DNA of 64,000 bases. Origin: an uncultured Bacteroidales bacterium. Its GTDB lineage: Bacteria > Bacteroidota > Bacteroidia > Bacteroidales > UBA932. Every line of letters begins with the position of its first letter. Positions within the stretch are counted from its first letter, which is position 1. This document shows, piece after piece, positions 59,304 to 64,000 of this stretch. Both the position numbers and the translations under genes were made by a program. The notes under the pieces are model-generated. The model worked only from the letters and a program-made list of their open reading frames with translations, was not told where the DNA came from and ran no database searches. The DNA is taken from assembly GCA_900545245.1 (NCBI GenBank), contig UQYV01000002.1, positions 76,324 to 140,323 on the forward strand, read 5' to 3'.

Positions 59304-59702
59304 CTATTTCAGCACAAGCGCCTTCACCGGATCCGAGCCGTCCGCCGGCATGCCGAAGAACATCGTGTCGGCACGCAACTCCCGATTCAGGGCTTCCAGC
59401 AGCACATCCTTCTGAAAGTAAAGGTGATTCCGGACCATAGACGAAGACATTCCGCAGTAGAGAACACCTTTGACAAAATTACGGTTCAAAGTCCATGCAG
59501 CGACACCGGAAACCTTGTCCCACGCCATATAGACACGGTTGCTGTTCCATCCAGGCATCAATCCGGAATCCTGCAGGTAGACGCGCAGCATAGCTCCTAC
59601 GCGCACTGCTTCACGACGCCGCAGCGGATCACCCTCCGTTGCCTCGCGACGGCGAATCATTTCTTTTGTGAAATCATCAGGAAATCTGCGGTAATCAGCC
59701 AT
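59304..59702 (-). CDS. DUF721 (DciA-like) protein
   Basis: A 132-residue protein of the DUF721 family, often located after recF. DciA, a related family, helps load the replicative helicase; for Bacteroidota members the function is not tested. Marks: VGAMLRVYLQDSGLMPGWNSNRVYMAWDKVSG near residues 37-68 and the KH-like part NFVKGVLYCGMSSSMVRNHLYFQKDVLLEALNREL near 74-109. It follows recF by 94 bases and precedes pdxB. Confidence 0.88.
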   Translation of the reverse strand: MADYRRFPDDFTKEMIRRREATEGDPLRRREAVRVGAMLRVYLQDSGLMPGWNSNRVYMAWDKVSGVAAWTLNRNFVKGVLYCGMSSSMVRNHLYFQKDVLLEALNRELRADTMFFGMPADGSDPVKALVLK

Positions 59703-59796
59703 AATTATATTTTTTCAAGTATCTCCATCTGGACAAAACCCATCTTTCAGTATATCAACATTCTACGTAATCCACACCGGCGAAACGACATTGGAA

Positions 59797-60897
59797 TCAT
59801 TCAACTCTTGTGAACACACCCCCGACCGTCTCGAAAAATGCACGATCCTCAGTGAGTCCGTCCACCAGCGAAGACAGACGCAATTTGTTGCTGTCCGTGA
59901 TGAAAATCTGTCCGAAATCCTCGCTTGACACCATCTCCAGCAGGTTACGCGTCCGGTTCATGTCAAGCTTGTCGAAAACATCGTCCAACAGCAGAATCGG
60001 TGCGAAACCGAAAGCCTTGCGCATAAGCTCGAACTGTGCCAACTTCAGGGCCAGAAGAAACGATTTCTGTTGCCCTTGGGAACCGCAGCGGCGTATCGGA
60101 TAACCGTCCATTTCAAAGATGAAGTCGTCCCTCTGAATGCCCACGGTCGTATATTTCATAATCCTGTCCTTCTCCAACGAATCCTTCAATAGCTGTTCGA
60201 GCGGAGCCTTGTCGAGGTCGGAACGATAGCGTATCGACACGGACTCGCTGCCTCCGCTCAACCTCCGGTAGTACTCGTTCACGGCCTCCGTCAACGGTTC
60301 GCACAGCTCAGCCCTCTTTCTGTGGATGAAATCCGCGTGCGATGACATCTTGATGTCGATGACCTCCAGCAGAGTCGCGTCACAGACTCCGTCTTTAAGC
60401 ATCCTGTTCCTCTGCGCAAGCAGACGGTTATATTGCTGAATTGCAGAGAGATACTCCCGATCTATCTGGGAAACTACCGCATTCATAAAACGTCGTCTCT
60501 CCTCCCCCGAATCGCTGACGAGGGATATGTCAGACGGGGATATTATGACCGTCGGAAGCTTGCCGATATGTTCAGAGATGCGTCCGTAAGGCTTGTCGTC
60601 GCAACGGAGTTTCTTTTCCTCACCCTTCTTGACGACAATGGAAAACCGGTTAGTCAGCGCCGACGGCATCTGACAGGTTCCCGCAATAGAAAAGCCATCC
60701 TGCCCGTGCCGGCAGTTGAAACTGTCGTTGATCCCGAGAGCGCTCTTTGTCATTGAAAGATAATACACCGCATCAAGAAGATTGGTCTTCCCCTCACCAT
60801 TGTTCCCCCAAATGCAGTTGATTTTCGGGGAGAACTCAAGTTCCTGAAACTCAATGTTCCTGAAATTGGAGATGACTATTTTCTGAAGAATCGGCAT
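59797..60897 (-). CDS. recF: DNA replication and repair protein RecF
   Basis: SMC-like ATPase of 366 residues that helps RecA load at gaps. Walker A is IWGNNGEGKTNLLDAVY near residues 29-45, the signature RCGSQGQQKSFLLALKLAQ near 271-290, and Walker B APILLLDDVFDKLDMNRT near 301-318. The ATG at 60897 (MPILQKIVISNFRNIE) is chosen because RecF proteins start with this beta-strand; the frame is open 12 codons more upstream, across the -7 promoter element's transcript start. It is divergent from the TPR gene. Confidence 0.95.
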   Translation of the reverse strand: MPILQKIVISNFRNIEFQELEFSPKINCIWGNNGEGKTNLLDAVYYLSMTKSALGINDSFNCRHGQDGFSIAGTCQMPSALTNRFSIVVKKGEEKKLRCDDKPYGRISEHIGKLPTVIISPSDISLVSDSGEERRRFMNAVVSQIDREYLSAIQQYNRLLAQRNRMLKDGVCDATLLEVIDIKMSSHADFIHRKRAELCEPLTEAVNEYYRRLSGGSESVSIRYRSDLDKAPLEQLLKDSLEKDRIMKYTTVGIQRDDFIFEMDGYPIRRCGSQGQQKSFLLALKLAQFELMRKAFGFAPILLLDDVFDKLDMNRTRNLLEMVSSEDFGQIFITDSNKLRLSSLVDGLTEDRAFFETVGGVFTRVE

Positions 60898-60930
60898 AAC
60901 TATCGTCTTAAAACAATATGATAAGGATTG

Positions 60931-60938
60931 CAAAGTTA
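60931..60938 (-). promoter_or_regulatory. -7 element of recF
   Basis: Minus strand TAACTTTG (TAnnTTTG), 33 bases upstream of the recF ATG. The -33 is poor. Its position supports the 60897 start. Confidence 0.55.
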
Positions 60939-60987
60939 TGAATTTTCCCGTGAAATTGTCTTTTTCACGAGATTATGATTCCTATCT

Positions 60988-61018
60988 TTTGAATATTGGA
61001 CAATTTTTCATATTTTTG
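60988..61018 (+). promoter_or_regulatory. Promoter of the TPR gene
   Basis: TTTG at 60988-60991, a 19-base spacer and TATTTTTG at 61011-61018: full consensus. The leader to the ATG at 61079 is about 55 bases and is AT-rich. Confidence 0.8.
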
Positions 61019-61078
61019 CGGGCTAAAACGGATAAACCACGTCCGGACAATACGATTAATATTAAAAAAATTATAACA

Positions 61079-61750
61079 ATGTCACAGGTAAACAAGAAAG
61101 CGGAAAATGCAGAGACGGTTGTCAATGCTGTTTCCAAGACCGACGAGTTCTTCAATAAAAACAAGAAACTCCTCATCGGACTCCTCACTGCCGTAGTTGT
61201 CATCGCGGCAGGCTCATACTGCTTCTACAAATTCTATTGGCAGGCAGCAGTCGAGGAAGCCAAATCTCAGGTCGTGATTGCGGAGAGAAACTTCAACGCT
61301 GAAAATTGGGAGGTGGCTCTCAATGGCGATGGTGACAATCTCGGATTCGTGCAGATCATCGACCAATACGGCAGCAAGGGCGGCAATGCTGTCTATTTCT
61401 ACGCTGGAGTCTGCGAGCTCAAACTCAAGAACTACGAGGACGCCATCGAGTATCTGAACAAATACAAGGGAGGCGACGATTTCCTCGCTCCGCGTGCAAT
61501 CGCATGCAAGGGTGACGCTTATGTAGGCCTTCAGGAATATGCCAAGGCTCTCGACTGCTTCGAAAAGGCCGCTGCAAAGAAGGATAACGTATTCGCTGCC
61601 GGCTACCTTATGAAGGCTGCAGCCGTATGCGAGAAACTCGGAAACAACGAGAAAGCGCTCGCCCTCTACAAGAAAGTGAAGGATCAGTATCCTAATTCTA
61701 TCGAGGGACGCGAGATTGACAAATATATTTCCAGAATAGAAAACAAGTAA
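61079..61750 (+). CDS. Membrane-anchored tetratricopeptide-repeat protein
   Basis: A 223-residue protein with one transmembrane helix near residues 31-50 (LLIGLLTAVVVIAAGSYCFY) and a soluble, probably periplasmic part of several TPR units: GGNAVYFYAGVCELKLKNYEDAIEYLNKY near 99-127, APRAIACKGDAYVGLQEYAKALDCFEKA near 133-160, and AAGYLMKAAAVCEKLGNNEKALALYKKVKDQYPN near 167-200. This is the YfgM-like arrangement, often with ancillary roles in envelope protein biogenesis. The ATG at 61079 is the first after the promoter; the frame is open earlier, but those codons lie in the promoter. yebC follows after 20 bases. Confidence 0.9.
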   Translation: MSQVNKKAENAETVVNAVSKTDEFFNKNKKLLIGLLTAVVVIAAGSYCFYKFYWQAAVEEAKSQVVIAERNFNAENWEVALNGDGDNLGFVQIIDQYGSKGGNAVYFYAGVCELKLKNYEDAIEYLNKYKGGDDFLAPRAIACKGDAYVGLQEYAKALDCFEKAAAKKDNVFAAGYLMKAAAVCEKLGNNEKALALYKKVKDQYPNSIEGREIDKYISRIENK

Positions 61751-61770
61751 AAATCGCCTAAACAGATAAA

Positions 61771-62511
61771 ATGGGAAGAGCATTTGAGTTCCGTAAGGAA
61801 AGGAAGTTCAAGAGATGGGGCCACATGGCCAAGACATTCACCAAAATTGGAAAGGAAATCACCATTGCCGTAAAACAGGGCGGTCCGGACGTGACCGGCA
61901 ACCCACGTCTTCGTGCGCTGATGCAGACGGCAAGGTCGGAGAATATGCCTAAGGAAAACATCGAGAGGGCCATAAAGAGGGCTTCCGAGAAAGACCAGGC
62001 AGACTACAAGGAGATTGTACTCGAAGGACGTGCTGCACACGGCATCGCAGTCCTCGTGGAGGCAGCAACCGACAACAACAACAGGACAGTTGCCAACGTG
62101 CGCTCATACTTCACCAAGTTCGGCGGTTCGCTCGGAACCTCGGGCAGCGTTGAGTACCTCTTCGACCACAAGTCAATGTTCCGCATCAAGGACAACGGAA
62201 AGATTGACCTCGAAGAGCTTGAGCTTGAACTGATTGACCTCGGAGTTGACGAGGTTTTCGAGGAGGAGAACGAGGACGAGGAGAAGGAAATCGTCATCTA
62301 CGGCGAGTACACCTCTTTCAACGCCATCCAGAAATACATCGAGGACCACGGCTACGAGATGATTTCAGCCGAATTCACCAGAATCCCTAACGGGGAGCTG
62401 GTTGATGTGGATCCTGAAGCACGTGTCGAAATCAACAAACTGATTGAAAAGATTGAGGAAGACGATGATGTGCAAAACGTCTACCACAATATGTCTCCCG
62501 AGGAAGATTAG
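61771..62511 (+). CDS. yebC: YebC/PmpR family DNA-binding regulator / translation factor
   Basis: A conserved 246-residue protein. Its start MGRAFEFRKERKFKRWGHMAKTFTKIGKEI is typical of the family, followed by GGPDVTGNPRLRALMQTARSENMPKENIERAI near 41-70, the central GGSLGTSGSVEYLF near 114-127, and the acidic end (IEEDDDVQNVYHNM). It was described as a transcription regulator; recent work ties YebC-type proteins to translation of proline-rich stretches, so its function is not settled. It is probably co-transcribed with the TPR gene. Confidence 0.95.
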   Translation: MGRAFEFRKERKFKRWGHMAKTFTKIGKEITIAVKQGGPDVTGNPRLRALMQTARSENMPKENIERAIKRASEKDQADYKEIVLEGRAAHGIAVLVEAATDNNNRTVANVRSYFTKFGGSLGTSGSVEYLFDHKSMFRIKDNGKIDLEELELELIDLGVDEVFEEENEDEEKEIVIYGEYTSFNAIQKYIEDHGYEMISAEFTRIPNGELVDVDPEARVEINKLIEKIEEDDDVQNVYHNMSPEED

Positions 62512-62536
62512 AATATAGGCGGTCTACTGCGTTATT

Positions 62537-62590
62537 CAGGGGCTCTCAAATCCTCACAACCGAAAGGTTGCTGCGGTTTGAAAGCCCCTG
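62537..62590. other. Strong two-stage hairpin with GAAA tetraloop
   Basis: CAGGGGCT/AGCCCCTG (8 bp), a C:A mismatch, TCAAA/TTTGA (5 bp), a 6x6 internal loop with G:U chances, then CAACC-GAAA-GGTTG (5 bp closed by a GNRA tetraloop). It starts 26 bases after the yebC stop. There is no U-tract after it, so it is not a standard terminator. The remaining gap to 62717 contains only a smaller hairpin AATGACA...TGTCATT near 62667-62688. I see no gene in the gap. Confidence 0.7.
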
Positions 62591-62717
62591 AAACCTTGTA
62601 TCCCTTCCTCTATTCTGAATCTTCCCATCAAGTTTGAGCCCCTAAGAGCCCTTATCTTGTTCCTAATGACATATTTCTTTGTCATTATTGAGTTTGACTA
62701 TAATTCGTAAACTATAA

Positions 62718-63773
62718 TTATTCCACAACCTTCCATTCGCCTCCATTGCGTGATCCTCCAATACGAATAATCCGGCCACGTCGCTTCAATTTCTTTATAT
62801 GATAAGCAACTCCATCTTCTGTTATGCCACATACGGATGCAATCTCTTTTGCCGTGACCTTAGGATTATTACTGATTATTTTAATTATGGTTTCCGTAGT
62901 GTCGGCAGGAGTTTCCGTAGTAACTATTGGCGTTTCCGTAGTCATTTCCGTAGTAGCCGTAGAAGTTTCCGTAGTGACATTAGTATTGTTTCCCAATTTA
63001 AGATAAGTCTCGATTCTATCAGGGTTACTCTTTTCCCCAACCACAGGTGCACTCCACCCATTATCCTTCCATCCTTTTGCAATAACATCGGCACCAGTGC
63101 CACCTTTCTCGCCAATCCCCAAGAATACAAACATTTTTTGAATGACAGGATTTCTGCACACGCTGTGTCCTCCTTCATAATACTCTTCCATACTGATAAG
63201 CATTGTACCTGGGTTGGACAACACAATACTGTCTAAATATCTGTCGATAACAATGTTACCTCTCACTGTGTATGCTGCATGAATCAAGCTGTTGGCTAAA
63301 GCCTCACGCAGAGCCACATGAGCTGTAGTGGTATTATTCCTTATCTGATTATTGTCAAGGCTGAATGGTACAGGCAGAGCGTGCTGCAATAAGGGCAAAA
63401 CACGAGTAAAGAACTGATAAAGGTTGGCTTCCCATGTTCCATCGGGGTATATGCGATTTGTCCACCGTATTTGAGGGTCGTCACTCAAATGCTCACGATA
63501 GTCAGGAAAGAACTCTTGACAACACTCTGGGTCGGTAATGCTATTGGTCTTGCCAAACATCAGCATTCCTGCAACCGTAAACCCTTCCATTGATGTGGCT
63601 CTATCCTTACGATAGGCACCAATATTTTCCAAAAACTGCTTATCATCGACCTCTGTCCAAGGATGATTTTCGTGCTTGATATCATATGCACGGCGATACT
63701 GGTGAAGAGTCGGTATGTCAATATCATCAATAGAATAACCTCGTAAAATTCGAGAGTCAGCAGACGCTTTCAT
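62718..63773 (-). CDS. RecG/AlbA-type ATP-binding regulator, C-terminal portion
   Basis: A 351-residue segment of the AlbA_2-type family (often called RNA-binding or RecG-like ATP-binding protein). It has a GHKL-like/HATPase_c_4 domain: HVALREALANSLIHAAYTVRG near residues 154-174, ISMEEYYEGGHSVCRNPVIQKMFVFLGIGEKGGTGADVI near 196-234. A Thr/Glu repeat linker (residues 266-294) leads to a winged helix (VTAKEIASVCGITEDGVAYHIKKLKRRGRI, near 307-336). Its start codon overlaps the stop of the upstream part by ATGA (63770-63773). In relatives the two parts form one protein, so this is either a split gene or a frameshifted one. Confidence 0.75.
   Translation of the reverse strand: MKASADSRILRGYSIDDIDIPTLHQYRRAYDIKHENHPWTEVDDKQFLENIGAYRKDRATSMEGFTVAGMLMFGKTNSITDPECCQEFFPDYREHLSDDPQIRWTNRIYPDGTWEANLYQFFTRVLPLLQHALPVPFSLDNNQIRNNTTTAHVALREALANSLIHAAYTVRGNIVIDRYLDSIVLSNPGTMLISMEEYYEGGHSVCRNPVIQKMFVFLGIGEKGGTGADVIAKGWKDNGWSAPVVGEKSNPDRIETYLKLGNNTNVTTETSTATTEMTTETPIVTTETPADTTETIIKIISNNPKVTAKEIASVCGITEDGVAYHIKKLKRRGRIIRIGGSRNGGEWKVVE
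62891..62975 (-). repeat. TTET repeat-encoding tandem repeats
   Basis: Plus-strand TTTCCGTAGT occurs at 62891, 62912, 62933, 62945 and 62966. The spacings are 21, 21, 12 and 21 bases, all multiples of three, so they encode Thr-Thr-Glu-Thr-Pro-type units in the linker of the ATP-binding protein without breaking its frame. Confidence 0.88.
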
Positions 63774-64000
63774 GTTATTGCATCTGAATACATCTGCTTT
63801 ATCTCATCATCAGTACAAAGATAATCCCCTTCATCTCTTCGCTTATAGGTATGTCCAAATGGAGTAAGCGTAAGATGTATTGGGCTATTATCGATTTTGT
63901 CGCCCAAAACAATGCCAAACAGCTTGATGGCGTGGATGAAGAAAAAGATGGGATGCAAGGCGGACGGTGAAGATGAATACCGCAGCAACCTGTCGGTTGT
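63770..64000 (-). CDS. RecG/AlbA-type protein, upstream part (5' end outside the window)
   Basis: The frame is open from the window edge to TGA at 63770-63772. The last 40 residues match the conserved block before the GHKL-like domain of this family: IDNSPIHLTLTPFGHTYKRR, then DEGDYLCTDDEIKQMYSDA. The reading then needs a one-base shift to continue as SADSRILRGYSIDD in the next open frame. The ATG of that frame overlaps the TGA. The residues nearest the edge (LRYSSSPSALHPIFFFIHAI) fit the family less well, so a further shift there is possible. Calling this a translationally coupled pair or a frameshift pseudogene is equally possible. Confidence 0.55.
   Translation of the reverse strand, partial: TTDRLLRYSSSPSALHPIFFFIHAIKLFGIVLGDKIDNSPIHLTLTPFGHTYKRRDEGDYLCTDDEIKQMYSDAIT

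Overview
The window reads as chromosomal DNA of a Bacteroidota, most likely an uncultured-type member of Bacteroidales. Three things support this. Many genes are preceded by the Bacteroidota sigma-factor promoter (TTTG, 19-20 bases, TAnnTTTG). Shine-Dalgarno sites are nearly absent. Several lineage-typical families occur: a PG_1098-type methyltransferase, a fimbrillin-like lipoprotein, flippase/pyruvyl-transferase surface-polysaccharide genes, a Tat system with only TatA and TatC, and a K+-dependent membrane pyrophosphatase. The genus cannot be named from the sequence alone.

Bases 1-10.9 kb are housekeeping. A minus-strand run holds valS, a thioesterase, tatA, tatC and the start of an ABC-F gene. 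A plus-strand trio follows (DUF3467, a KdsC-like HAD phosphatase, Maf). Then come a candidate small RNA with its own promoter and terminator, hppA, a complete tRNA-Cys unit, an RlmI-like methyltransferase and an RNase D-like exonuclease. Bases 10.9-23.8 kb continue on the minus strand: an unknown lipoprotein, pssA, a secreted C1 peptidase, a 5'-nucleotidase split into two secreted proteins, a NatAB-like ABC exporter, holA, hpf, a Xer recombinase, a CCA-adding enzyme and an HsdR-N-like protein. The plus-strand rluA-type gene ends this part.

Bases 23.8-39.8 kb are the surface region. Two glycosyltransferases, a polysaccharide pyruvyl transferase and an unusual flippase/FrhB fusion form one minus-strand operon. 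A plus-strand accessory patch follows: a Dabb protein, a 45-residue peptide, a fimbrillin-like lipoprotein with an AT-rich tail, and a broken DUF4160 gene beside DUF2442. Next is a minus-strand capsule-export operon (Wza-like, Wzc-like kinase with a Gly-Tyr tail, CpsB-like phosphatase, an aminotransferase, an ABC exporter).

Bases 39.9-50.7 kb are one long minus-strand series: pgm, an esterase-like protein, lipoate ligase, gcvT, gcvH, gcvPA, gcvPB, lpd and nhaC. This is a self-contained glycine cleavage locus with its own lipoylation and E3 functions. Bases 50.8-57.2 kb hold a PG_1098-type gene and then three different P-loop ATPases (DUF234, archaeal-ATPase and DUF4143 types). Between them lie a decayed reading frame, a long inverted repeat and three 23-bp direct repeats at a promoter. 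Bases 57.3-64 kb carry a lipoprotein esterase, pdxB, a DUF721 gene, recF, a membrane-anchored TPR protein, yebC, a strong unexplained RNA-like hairpin, and a RecG/AlbA-type ATP-binding regulator split at an ATGA junction at the window edge.

The most unusual items are the flippase/FrhB fusion, the candidate 120-base small RNA, the hpf gene with a perfect Shine-Dalgarno, the 23-bp repeats upstream of the DUF4143 gene, and the hairpin after yebC. I did not find a clearly new multi-gene system. The ATPase cluster and the fusion are the best places to look for one.
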